Positions 1 through 7,418 of a stretch of 7,418 nucleotides of DNA are shown here, piece by piece; position 1 is the first letter of the stretch, and every line of letters starts with the position of its first letter. Location of the stretch: the NCBI GenBank assembly GCA_913020095.1, contig CAJWAH010000066.1:1-7418 (forward strand), given 5' to 3'. Source of the stretch: an uncultured Synechococcus sp. (lineage in GTDB: Bacteria; Cyanobacteriota; Cyanobacteriia; PCC-6307; Cyanobiaceae). The notes under the pieces are model-generated. The model was not told the origin of the DNA, did no database searches, and saw nothing but the letters and a program-made list of their open reading frames with translations. The translations under genes and the position numbers were made by a program.

Positions 1-695
1 CCAAAGATCCCGATGACGGCACTGACCTGGTTGAAAAAATCATGGATCAAGCCGGCCAGAAGGGCACTGGCCTCTGGACCGTGGTGACAGCCCTGGAGAT
101 GGGGGCTTCGGTGCCCACCATTTATGCCGCCCTCAATGGGCGCGTGATGAGTTCGATGAAGCCCCAACGCCAAAAGGCCGAATCGATTTTGAAAGGCCCC
201 GCCGTTGCCGATGCCGACCTGGGCTCACCATCCGATGCCATGGGCCCGATCATGGATGCGGTGGTGCTCTCATGTATCGCCAGCTATGCCCAAGGCATGG
301 AGCTGCTGCGCATTGCTTCAGCCGACAACAACTACAACCTCAACATGCCTTCGATCGCCCAGATCTGGAAGGGCGGCTGCATCATTCGCGCCAAGCTGCT
401 GAAGCGCATTCAAGATGCGTTCAATGCTGATCCTCAGCTGCCGAATTTGATGATCGATCCGTGGTTTGCCGATCAGGTGAACCGCCGTTTGCCAGGCCTC
501 GCCAAGGTGGTGGCGGCTTCAGCGGCCAATGGCATTCCAGTGCCCACCTTCAGCAGCACCCTCGATTACATCAACAGCTACCGCACCGGCCGTTTGCCCC
601 AGAACCTGGTGCAGGCGATGCGGGATTGCTTCGGCTCGCACACCTACCAACGGGTTGATCGCGACGGTACCTTCCACACCGAGTGGCTGCAGTGA
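1..695 (+). CDS. gnd: 6-phosphogluconate dehydrogenase, decarboxylating (C-terminal part; 5' end outside window)
   Basis: The enzyme oxidises and decarboxylates 6-phosphogluconate to ribulose 5-phosphate with formation of NADPH, the second dehydrogenase step of the oxidative pentose phosphate pathway, in the cytoplasm. The frame is open from base 3, so the methionine at 42 is internal; the NADP-binding N-terminal half lies upstream. Visible family signatures are DPDDGTDLV followed by AGQKGTGLW (lysine at bases 60-62, matching the conserved substrate-region lysine), NGRVMSSMK, LKGP, IAQIWKGGCIIRAKLL, and the end signature AMRDCFGSHTYQRVDRDG, which keeps the arginine and histidine that contact substrate from the partner subunit. 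The protein ends in FHTEWLQ, the usual family terminus, so the 3' end is intact. The stop overlaps the likely pgl start (GTGA). Identification is from recognised family motifs. Confidence 0.96.
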   Translation, partial: KDPDDGTDLVEKIMDQAGQKGTGLWTVVTALEMGASVPTIYAALNGRVMSSMKPQRQKAESILKGPAVADADLGSPSDAMGPIMDAVVLSCIASYAQGMELLRIASADNNYNLNMPSIAQIWKGGCIIRAKLLKRIQDAFNADPQLPNLMIDPWFADQVNRRLPGLAKVVAASAANGIPVPTFSSTLDYINSYRTGRLPQNLVQAMRDCFGSHTYQRVDRDGTFHTEWLQ

Positions 696-1405
696 GCCAG
701 TACGAGCTAATCCAGCTGGCTGATCGCAGCAGTTTGGCCAAACGGGCTGCCGAGACGATCGCCCAGGTCATTGACCTCACCTTGGCGGAGCGGGACCGCG
801 TTCAAATCGCCCTCTCTGGTGGCTCCACACCGGAGGCCACCTATCGCCTGCTGGGCCAAGAACATTTGGCCTGGGACCGGGTTGATCTGTTGATGGGCGA
901 TGAGCGCTATGTGCCCGCCGATGACGCGCTCAGCAACGCACGCATGGTGCGCGGCAGCTTGATGGCCGAAGGCCCTGGTCAACATGCCTGCTTTCACCCG
1001 GTGCCCACCGATGGCGCTGATGTGAGCGCCGATGTTGCACGTTTCAACAGTTCGTTGGAGCAGATCTGCGGCAGCACTCCACCGCAATTTGATCTGATCT
1101 TGCTTGGCCTTGGCGACGACGGCCATACGGCCTCCCTCTTCCCAGGTACAGCAGCCACCCAGGTTCGCGATCGTTGGGTCACGGTTGGCGAAGGCAAAGG
1201 CATTCCGCGCATCACCCTCACACCACCGGTTCTCTGCGCAGCACGCCAGGTGGTGTTTTTGGTGGCTGGCGAGGGGAAGCAGCAAGCGTTGGGCCGGTTG
1301 CTCGACCCCGCTGAAGATCCAGGGCGAACACCAGCCAAACTGGTGCAGACCGAAGGCAAGATCACGGTTTTGGCTGATGCTGCGGCCTGTGGTGCTCTGG
1401 CCTGA
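692..1405 (+). CDS. pgl: 6-phosphogluconolactonase
   Basis: This enzyme hydrolyses 6-phosphogluconolactone to 6-phosphogluconate, the step just before gnd in the oxidative pentose phosphate pathway. With the GTG at 692 the product has 237 residues, normal for the bacterial DevB/SOL type. Family signatures are IALSGGSTPEATYRLL near the N-terminus, LLMGDERYVPADD with a following SNARM, LILLGLGDDGHTASLFPGT in the middle, and ITLTPPVLCAARQVVFLV further on. I chose GTG 692 because it makes a GTGA overlap with the gnd stop and gives MSQYEL, a typical N-terminus. An in-frame GTG at 683 would add three residues and cannot be excluded. No strong Shine-Dalgarno sequence precedes either, which fits translational coupling to gnd. 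The next gene begins at or just inside the 3' end. Confidence 0.94.
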   Translation: MSQYELIQLADRSSLAKRAAETIAQVIDLTLAERDRVQIALSGGSTPEATYRLLGQEHLAWDRVDLLMGDERYVPADDALSNARMVRGSLMAEGPGQHACFHPVPTDGADVSADVARFNSSLEQICGSTPPQFDLILLGLGDDGHTASLFPGTAATQVRDRWVTVGEGKGIPRITLTPPVLCAARQVVFLVAGEGKQQALGRLLDPAEDPGRTPAKLVQTEGKITVLADAAACGALA

Positions 1406-1955
1406 ACTGTTGACGATCTTGATTGCTGCGGGCGATGGCTTCAGTGGCTGGGCCAGCTTGAACGACACGATCATGGGCGGCCGCAGCAGTGGCGAGTGCT
1501 CCGTTAACTCCGAGGGTTTGCTGATGCAGGCCGAGGTGGTGGCCGAAGGCGGTGGTTTTGTGAGTTGCCGTTCGCCGGTATGGCAACCACCCCTCGATCT
1601 CTCATCAGCAACGGCTCTGCGCTTGCGACTGCAAGGCGATGGACGGCGCTACAAACTCGCCGTTGCTGTCTCTGACTTAGCCGGACGCCTGGGAGATCTG
1701 GTGCCTGGTGGTCTGAGGTGGGTGGAGGATTTCGATACGCAGCCCAGCGGCATCAGCGAGGTGGTGATCCCCTTTTCTGATCTCAAACCCGTGGTCAGGG
1801 CGAAGCCCGTGGGCTTTCCCCTGCGATTTGAAGCCGCCAAGGTGTCGCGTTTGCAGATCCTCCACTCCCGCTTTGCCGACGATGGGGAGAGCAACCCTGG
1901 TTTCCGGGCCGGTCCATTGCGGCTGCAGGTGCTCTCGATCGAAGCGATCCAGTAA
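1392..1955 (+). CDS. CIA30 family protein (NADH:ubiquinone oxidoreductase intermediate-associated protein 30 domain)
   Basis: The product, about 187 residues, is a single CIA30 domain. Signatures in order are LNDTIMGGRSSG (family NDxVMGGxS), EGGGFVSCRSP, LRLRLQGDGRRYKLAV, VVIPFSDLKPVVRAKPV and a C-terminal block around QILHSRFADDGESNPGFRAGP. In mitochondria the founding member assists complex I assembly; bacterial and cyanobacterial members are of unknown function, so a role at NDH-1 or in NADPH metabolism is inference. The fold is a beta-rich jelly-roll type known from carbohydrate-binding proteins. No membrane segment or signal peptide is seen. The start is uncertain: GTG 1392 (chosen), GTG 1389, or TTG 1410. 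The first two overlap the end of pgl by 14-17 bases; TTG lies just after the pgl stop. The stop TAA shares its last base with the next ATG (TAATG), indicating coupling. Confidence 0.85.
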   Translation: MLWPELLTILIAAGDGFSGWASLNDTIMGGRSSGECSVNSEGLLMQAEVVAEGGGFVSCRSPVWQPPLDLSSATALRLRLQGDGRRYKLAVAVSDLAGRLGDLVPGGLRWVEDFDTQPSGISEVVIPFSDLKPVVRAKPVGFPLRFEAAKVSRLQILHSRFADDGESNPGFRAGPLRLQVLSIEAIQ

Positions 1956-2346
1956 TGGCCAAGGACTGGCTACCGGCCTGCATCAGTGACCCTGAAGGCT
2001 GCGAGCTCTTGAGCCAAAGCATTTGCCGCGCAGCCGATCTCAGCAGGCCCCCTTACCGGCATGCCTTTTTGCCCTCGGAACAACTGGGCGACAGTTGGAT
2101 CGGCCGTTTGGAAGTTCGTGGTCAAGGTGGTGATCGCCAACCCGCTCTGGATCTCGAGTTGGAGATCTATGGCGCAGCTGTTGATCCTTCGCTGCAACTG
2201 AGCTGGTGCGAGGACGAGGAGCGGCCCCTGCTGTGGCAGGGGCGCCATCCGGTGTGGATGGATGGCACCTCCGGACAGGCCTGCCCCAGGCCCGATGACG
2301 GCATTGCCTTGGAAACCTTGGCGCGACGCTTACGCGCTGAACTGGT

Positions 2347-2356
<10 letters not shown>
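1955..2356 (+). CDS. conserved-looking hypothetical protein, 133 residues
   Basis: I do not recognise a family. The ATG overlaps the TAA of the CIA30 gene by one base, which strongly supports the start and co-translation with the gnd-pgl-CIA30 group. The protein looks soluble: no signal peptide and no membrane helix. It contains a Y-R-H-A-F motif near residue 35, a middle section of alternating polar and hydrophobic residues (DLELEIYG) suggesting beta strands, and a basic amphipathic C-terminal helix ending in [12 protein letters not shown]. Codon use matches its neighbours, with no sign of recent transfer. Its 3' end overlaps the convergent ilvD coding end by 10 bases. Operon position suggests a link with carbon or redox metabolism, but that is guilt by association only. 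Confidence 0.82.
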
Positions 2357-4023
<1,667 letters not shown>

Positions 4024-4049
4024 GGGTCCGTGCGGTTTGCTCGATCCTC

Positions 4050-4331
4050 TCAGTTGCTGCTCTCAGGAGCCATGCTCTCCAGCTGACGGCGGACATCCTC
4101 GATCGCCAGATTGAGGCGGTTCACCTTTTGCTCGAGATTTTCTGAGGACCCCTGAGCTGACAAGCCATTGGTTGGAACGCCATTGAGGCCAAGACGCTTG
4201 AACTGATCTCCAAGGGCCTGACGGCGCTCAGCGCGGGACAACAGCCACCAAGTCAGACCTGCAGCGCCAACCGCCGCACCGGTGAGCGCGCTGAGAAGAA
4301 GCGATGCGGAGCTGCTGTTTTGTTCAGCCAT
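4050..4331 (-). CDS. small single-pass membrane protein with C-terminal coiled coil, unknown function
   Basis: The product has 93 residues from the ATG at 4331. Residues about 10-31 are a glycine/alanine-rich hydrophobic segment ending in [11 protein letters not shown], so one membrane helix with a basic flank that favours a cytoplasmic C-terminus. Residues 64-87 form a short heptad pattern with L66, V70, L73, I77, V80 and L84 in the a/d positions, a clear coiled-coil prediction suggesting self-association or partner binding. I do not recognise the family. An in-frame TTG at 4337 is an alternative start adding two residues; it has a better placed Shine-Dalgarno-like AGGGA (7 bases upstream) than the ATG. 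The gene sits 13-19 bases after upp and 26 bases before ilvD, so it is likely in the same transcript. Confidence 0.78.
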   Translation of the reverse strand: MAEQNSSSASLLLSALTGAAVGAAGLTWWLLSRAERRQALGDQFKRLGLNGVPTNGLSAQGSSENLEQKVNRLNLAIEDVRRQLESMAPESSN

Positions 4332-4350
4332 GCTCAAAACGTTGTCCCTA

Positions 4351-5022
4351 TCAGGCTAGGAAGTCCTCCGACTCTGTGCCGTAAAGACGATCGCCCGCAT
4401 CGCCCAGCCCAGGCACGATGTAATTGCGCGCATCGAGTTCGGCATCAATGCACCCGGTGTAGAGGGTGAGGTCTTGAAACTCCTCAGCCAGGCTTTTGAG
4501 CCCTGGCGAGGACGCCAGAGCGGTGATCACCCGCAGACGCGATCCATGCACCCCAAGCTCCTTGAGTTGGCGGAGCACCATCGCCAAGCTGCCGCCAGTG
4601 GCCACCATCGGATCGAACACCATCACGCCCACTCGCTCGCCAATGCGCTTGGGCATGCGGTCGAGGTAGCTGCTGGCCTGAGCCGTGGCCTCATCACGCA
4701 CCACGCCCATGTGGGCGACTCGCGCGTGGGGCAGCACGTCTTGGCCGCCCGCCCAGAGCCCCAGACCAGCCCGCAGGATTGGGATCGCGAGCACTGGCGT
4801 GGTGGGGTCCATTACTTGGCCTTCGCAACTGGCCAAAGGCGTTTCGACCGTGATGTTGCGCTGGGGCAACCAATCGCGGGACGCCTCATAGGTGAGCCAG
4901 CGGCCCAGCTCTTTCATCGCCGTGGCGAACAAAGGTGAGGGGGTTTGCTTGTCGCGCAGCACTGTGAGCCAGTGGGCCACCAACGGATGGGGGGGGACCA
5001 CCACACGAAAGGAGGAGGGCAT
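4351..5022 (-). CDS. upp: uracil phosphoribosyltransferase
   Basis: The enzyme converts uracil and PRPP to UMP, pyrimidine salvage in the cytoplasm. From the ATG at 5022 the product is 223 residues. Visible motifs are IPILRAGLGL (residues 80-89), the PRPP-binding loop FDPMVATGGS (136-145), in which the acidic residue and the ATGGS turn are intact, and the uracil-binding C-terminal block with YIVPGLGDAGDRLYGT (201-216). All key motifs are present, so it should be active. An in-frame TTG at 5043 would extend it by seven residues, but ATG 5022 gives an N-terminus (MPSSFRVVVPPHPL) like the family. It is the first gene of a minus-strand set with the small membrane protein and ilvD. It is divergent from the pentapeptide gene, with 35 bases between the start codons. 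Confidence 0.96.
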   Translation of the reverse strand: MPSSFRVVVPPHPLVAHWLTVLRDKQTPSPLFATAMKELGRWLTYEASRDWLPQRNITVETPLASCEGQVMDPTTPVLAIPILRAGLGLWAGGQDVLPHARVAHMGVVRDEATAQASSYLDRMPKRIGERVGVMVFDPMVATGGSLAMVLRQLKELGVHGSRLRVITALASSPGLKSLAEEFQDLTLYTGCIDAELDARNYIVPGLGDAGDRLYGTESEDFLA

Positions 5023-5057
5023 TTCACCTAGCTTGTGCGCCAAGCCTACGGGGATTC
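5023..5057. promoter_or_regulatory. divergent intergenic spacer between upp and the pentapeptide gene
   Basis: Only 35 bases separate the two divergent start codons. I see no convincing -10 or -35 hexamer within it, so at least one promoter should lie inside the opposite coding sequence. GGGGA at 5050-5054 could serve as a ribosome-binding site for the plus-strand gene, though the spacing to its ATG is short. Confidence 0.35.
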
Positions 5058-5552
5058 ATGCGGCGCTTTTTGCTGTCGGCCACCGCGATGTTGTTGGTGT
5101 TGCTTTTGCAGTGGCCTGGAGCCGCTGCAGCTATCACAGCTCCAGAGCTGCGAGGGGCCAAGTCGATGCAAGACCTCTCCAGTGACATGCACGGCCGCAA
5201 CCTTCAGCAGAAGGAATTTTTGAAGATGGATTTGGAGGGAACGGATTTCTCCGGAAGTGATCTGCGCGGCTCGGTGTTCAACACCACGCAGCTGCAGGAT
5301 TCCAACTTCTCCGGGGCTGATCTGCGTGATGTGGTGGCCTTCTCCAGCCGCTTTGATCGCGCCGATCTGAGTCAGGCCAGGCTCGATAACGGCATGTTGC
5401 TGCAAAGCAAATTCACCGACGCCACAATCGACGGTGCTGATTTCACCAATGCCGTGCTCGATCAACCGCAGATCAAGCAGCTCTGCGCCAGAGCCACTGG
5501 GGTCAACGAACGCTCCGGTCTCTCCACAGCTGACAGCTTGGGCTGTGGCTAA
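5058..5552 (+). CDS. secreted (probably thylakoid-lumen) pentapeptide-repeat protein
   Basis: The product has 164 residues. Residues 1-25 are a Sec-type signal peptide: an arginine pair, a leucine-rich core, and an alanine-rich cleavage region around residues 22-25, so the mature protein should be in the thylakoid lumen or periplasm. From residue 44 to 134 a residue of the L/F/M/I type recurs every five positions (49 L, 54 F, 59 L, 64 F, 69 L, 74 F, 79 L, 84 F, 89 L and on), about 19 pentapeptide repeats, with one weak position (Ala94). This predicts a right-handed quadrilateral beta helix of nearly five turns. The tail has two cysteines, C143 and C163, in the pattern LC..A.G.N..(S/T)G followed by SLGC, which I recall from lumenal family members; a disulfide is possible. 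The biochemical function of such proteins is largely unknown. GGGGA lies just ahead of the ATG. Confidence 0.9.
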   Translation: MRRFLLSATAMLLVLLLQWPGAAAAITAPELRGAKSMQDLSSDMHGRNLQQKEFLKMDLEGTDFSGSDLRGSVFNTTQLQDSNFSGADLRDVVAFSSRFDRADLSQARLDNGMLLQSKFTDATIDGADFTNAVLDQPQIKQLCARATGVNERSGLSTADSLGCG

Positions 5553-5720
5553 GGAACGGCGGTGGTAATTTCAGGATCCGGTTTCCCTTGGGATCAGCTC
5601 GGGAAGGAAACGGGGAAAGTCCGGTGTGAATCCGGCGCTGTCCCGCAGCTGTGAACCCCAAGGGGTGAGTCAGAACGCCCGCCGGAACCTCCCCACTTCC
5701 CCGGCGCGGACCGGATCTTC
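5553..5720 (+). promoter_or_regulatory. cobalamin (adenosylcobalamin-type) riboswitch upstream of hupE-cobW
   Basis: The 171-base gap between the pentapeptide gene and hupE is almost filled by a B12 element. The conserved core is at 5612-5654: GGGGAAAG, then CCGGTGTGAATCCGG (palindromic CCGG stem), then GCTGTCCCGCAGCTGTGA. The 3' B12 box is GAGTCAGAACGCCCGCC at 5667-5683, agreeing with the family box at nearly all conserved positions. A GC stem CGCCGG (5680-5685) with CCGGCG (5701-5706) follows, with a 15-base pyrimidine-rich loop. GATCCGG (5575-5581) is perfectly complementary to CCGGATC (5711-5717), which ends six bases before the hupE ATG. No terminator-like U-tract is present, so control of translation is more likely than attenuation (inference). 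In this family bound cobalamin normally lowers expression. The outer boundaries are approximate. Confidence 0.93.
5680..5719 (+). promoter_or_regulatory. putative riboswitch expression platform
   Basis: A 6-bp GC stem (5680-5685 with 5701-5706) is followed at once by a strand (5708-5719) that can pair with 5573-5584 at the start of the riboswitch: 7 perfect pairs at the core, extended with G-U and A-U pairs to about 12. The 3' strand ends four bases before the hupE start codon, so pairing would probably hide the ribosome-binding region, where no canonical Shine-Dalgarno sequence is visible. Strand 5581-5586 also has a competing local partner, GGAAAC at 5606-5611, which could form the alternative state. 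This was worked out by eye, with no energy calculation. Confidence 0.45.
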
Positions 5721-5723
5721 TGG

Positions 5724-6302
5724 ATGATTGATTCCCTGTTTGGGTTCCTGCCAACGGTGTTGGCGCACCATCCCTTCGGAATGGAGGAGATCAGCCTCTC
5801 CCCGATTCAGGGATTCCTCAGTGGCGTTGGACACCCTTTGTTGGGGCCCGACCACTTCTTGTTTTTGGTGGCCTTGTTGTTAGTGGGCTGGGATCAACCC
5901 CGCCGCTGGATTCCAACGCTTTTGGCCGTTGGGTTGCTGGGCTCGGCCTTGGCTCAGATTCTCACCATTCCAGAGGCTTTGGTGGTTCCCACTGAAGCGC
6001 TGGTGTCTTTGTCCTTGGTTGTTGAAGGCCTGGTCATCCTTGGGACCATCTCCACCCGTTGGCTCTACCCCGCATTTGCTTTGCATGGCTTGATGCTCGG
6101 CGGAACCATCGTGGGCGCCGAACCCACCCCCTTGGTGGCTTACTTCATCGGCTTGTTTGTGGCCCAAGCCGCGATGCTCCTGTTGGTGCGCCGCTTCTCT
6201 GATCCGGTGGTTCGCTTGATTGGCGATCAAGGCATGCGCTTGGCTGCTGGCATTTGGATTGGCATCGGCTGCGCCTTCAGCTGGTCAATGATGGTGGCCT
6301 GA
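5724..6302 (+). CDS. hupE: HupE/UreJ family metal permease, predicted cobalt (or nickel) uptake
   Basis: The 192-residue product is an integral membrane protein with about six hydrophobic segments (roughly residues 31-54, 64-82, 88-108, 114-131, 135-155 and 172-190). The family metal motif is GHPLLGPDHF: His37, Asp43 and His44 in the first full helix. A second conserved HGxxxGG (from His121) and a membrane glutamate (Glu101) are also present. Family members import nickel or cobalt. Position directly behind a B12 riboswitch and before cobW argues for cobalt, following comparative work on B12 regulons; this is inference, and nickel is not excluded. The N-terminus before the AHHP motif (14-17) is short for the signal peptide or first helix usual in HupE. 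The ATG at 5724 is the start that fits the riboswitch boundary. cobW begins two bases after its stop. Confidence 0.9.
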   Translation: MIDSLFGFLPTVLAHHPFGMEEISLSPIQGFLSGVGHPLLGPDHFLFLVALLLVGWDQPRRWIPTLLAVGLLGSALAQILTIPEALVVPTEALVSLSLVVEGLVILGTISTRWLYPAFALHGLMLGGTIVGAEPTPLVAYFIGLFVAQAAMLLLVRRFSDPVVRLIGDQGMRLAAGIWIGIGCAFSWSMMVA

Positions 6303-6304
6303 GC

Positions 6305-7418
6305 GTGGCGTCCACAACTCGTTTACCGGTGACGGTGGTCACCGGGTTTCTTGGTGCTGGCAAAACAACGGTTTTGCGCGAGCTCTTGCGGCAATCGCAG
6401 CAACGGCTGGCGGTGCTGGTCAATGAGTTTGGCGAGGTTGGCATTGATGGACAGCTGCTCAAGAGCTGTCAGGTGTGCGATGGGGACGAGGCGGGCTCCT
6501 CTCCAACCATCGTTGAACTGGCCAATGGCTGCCTGTGCTGCACCGTTCAAGACGACTTTCTGCCCACGATGGAGGCGGTGCTTGAGCAAGCCGATCAGCT
6601 CGATGGGATCGTGATTGAGACCAGTGGGTTGGCATTGCCCGAGCCCCTCCTGCAGGCCTTCCAATGGCCTGAAATTCGCCATCGCACCCGCGTTAGCGGT
6701 GTGGTGACGGTGGTGGATGGCGAAGCCTTGGCCCGCGGCGAGGTGGTGGCCGATGTGAATCTGCTGGAGCAACAACGCGCCGATGACCCCAGCCTGGATC
6801 ACGACGACAGCATTGATGAGCTGTTTGATGAGCAGCTGGAACAAGCTGATCTGGTGCTGATTAGCCGGGCCGATCGCCTCACCAATGAGCAGCGTCGCTC
6901 TGCGGCCCAGCAACTCGAAAAGCGCTCTCACTTTCCTGGTGTGATGAGCTTGCCGATCAGCCACGGCCAGGTGGATCCGCAGTTGTTACTGGGGTTGAGT
7001 CGTCAGGAGGCTGCGGCCCCTGAGGTCGTCCCCCATGACGAGCATGACCACCATCACCACGATCACCGCCACCCCGACCTGCCCGACGAGGTGTGGCACA
7101 CCCACGAGCACGAGCACGTGCCAGAGCCAGAGGTCAAAGAAGCCGACCCATCGCCAGAGTCCACACGCGTGGGCGTGGACGCACACGGCAAAATTGCGAT
7201 CGACGGCAAGCCGTCCCCGATCATGCAAAAAATAAAAGGCGCCGTTGCCAGGAAGCGAAAGGATTGGGTAAAAGATCCAATTTTTGTGGAGTGCGAAGTG
7301 TCTGTGCCGGTTAGTTGTGCATTGCCTATACCAAGAGCCTTGAATATGTTACTGACTTCGAATGATCGCTGCGGCTCACTTAATGCAGCATGCGATAAAT
7401 CGGATCCCAAGAACCATC
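6305..7418 (+). CDS. cobW: CobW, G3E-family GTPase metallochaperone (runs off the window; atypical 3' part)
   Basis: CobW is a GTP-dependent metal chaperone thought to deliver cobalt for cobalamin synthesis. The GTG at 6305 lies two bases after the hupE stop, and the frame is open to the window end (371 codons). Motifs are the P-loop GFLGAGKTT (14-22), NEFGEVGID (40-48), the metal-binding CLCC (76-79), IETSGLALPEP (104-114), GVVTVVDGEAL, and the CobW-specific DPSLDHDD. The guanine-specificity motif, usually NKxD, reads SRAD (187-190). Residues 244-271 carry 12 histidines, a typical CobW metal-binding linker. The C-terminal domain that should follow is not recognisable: the last 75-100 codons are unlike the family, lower in GC, and use ATA, AGA and AGG codons absent earlier in the gene. 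The other two plus frames do not restore it. The first 270 residues look intact and functional. Confidence 0.88.
   Translation, partial: MASTTRLPVTVVTGFLGAGKTTVLRELLRQSQQRLAVLVNEFGEVGIDGQLLKSCQVCDGDEAGSSPTIVELANGCLCCTVQDDFLPTMEAVLEQADQLDGIVIETSGLALPEPLLQAFQWPEIRHRTRVSGVVTVVDGEALARGEVVADVNLLEQQRADDPSLDHDDSIDELFDEQLEQADLVLISRADRLTNEQRRSAAQQLEKRSHFPGVMSLPISHGQVDPQLLLGLSRQEAAAPEVVPHDEHDHHHHDHRHPDLPDEVWHTHEHEHVPEPEVKEADPSPESTRVGVDAHGKIAIDGKPSPIMQKIKGAVARKRKDWVKDPIFVECEVSVPVSCALPIPRALNMLLTSNDRCGSLNAACDKSDPKNH
7187..7418. other. compositionally foreign stretch at the 3' end of cobW; possible junction
   Basis: GC over 7221-7418 is 90 of 198 bases (about 45%), against about 60% for the rest. The cobW frame stays open but the encoded residues are not CobW-like. 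A minus-strand frame is also open from the window end to 7063, encoding GSDLSHAALSEPQRSFEVSN and more, which I cannot assign. No terminal inverted repeat, target duplication or transposase motif is visible. The breakpoint cannot be placed exactly; change of character is clear by about 7220 and may begin near 7187. Explanations are an insertion or recombination junction, an assembly chimera at a contig end, or a genuine lineage-specific extension. Confidence 0.55.

Noticed and set aside
683..691. Upstream GTG as pgl start
   Set aside because: Possible, but the GTG at 692 gives the GTGA coupling overlap and a more typical N-terminus.
707..1474. 255-codon open frame on the minus strand across pgl
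   Set aside because: It is a shadow of pgl in GC-rich DNA; the plus strand has clear lactonase motifs, and the antisense product has no recognisable features.
6323..6964. 213-codon minus-strand open frame opposite cobW
   Set aside because: The opposite strand encodes P-loop, CxCC and other CobW motifs; the antisense product is a shadow.
7235..7252. Short resemblance (KGAVA in the cobW frame, residues 311-315) to the RLKGxVA motif of the CobW C-terminal domain
   Set aside because: The flanking residues do not follow the domain pattern and the expected GKP...QxVG motif does not come after it, so I treat it as chance.

Overview
The window looks like chromosomal DNA of a unicellular cyanobacterium of the marine Synechococcus/Cyanobium type. 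This rests on high GC (about 60% by eye), very tight gene packing, a cyanobacterial-type CIA30 protein behind the oxidative pentose phosphate genes, a secreted pentapeptide-repeat protein of the thylakoid-lumen type, and a cobalamin riboswitch ahead of hupE and cobW. The taxonomic call is inference from gene content and protein style.

Layout. (1) Positions 1-2356, plus strand: the 3' end of gnd, then pgl, a CIA30-family gene and an unrecognised gene of 133 codons. All junctions overlap or nearly overlap, so this is probably one transcript. gnd and pgl are consecutive steps of the oxidative pentose phosphate pathway, the main NADPH source of cyanobacteria in the dark. (2) Positions 2347-5022, minus strand: upp (uracil salvage), a small membrane-anchored coiled-coil protein and ilvD (branched-chain amino acid synthesis), read in that order with 13-26 base gaps. 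This unit converges on the first one, with a 10-base overlap of coding ends. (3) Positions 5058-5552, plus strand: a secreted pentapeptide-repeat protein, divergent from upp across only 35 bases. (4) Positions 5553-7418, plus strand: a cobalamin riboswitch filling the 171-base gap, then hupE (predicted cobalt/nickel permease) and cobW (metallochaperone GTPase), two bases apart. This is a coherent cobalt-supply module under vitamin B12 feedback.

The genes are mostly ordinary core genes, and I see no phage, CRISPR, tRNA, rRNA or insertion-sequence signature. The main anomaly is the right end. After the histidine-rich segment of cobW the frame stays open, but the sequence stops resembling CobW, the expected C-terminal domain is absent, GC falls to about 45% (counted for 7221-7418) and rare codons appear. 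This could be a recombination or insertion junction, an assembly chimera, or an unusual CobW extension; the window ends before that can be settled. Lesser points of interest are the CIA30 and 133-codon genes in the pentose phosphate operon, the orphan membrane protein between upp and ilvD, and a possible long-range RNA stem ending next to the hupE start codon.
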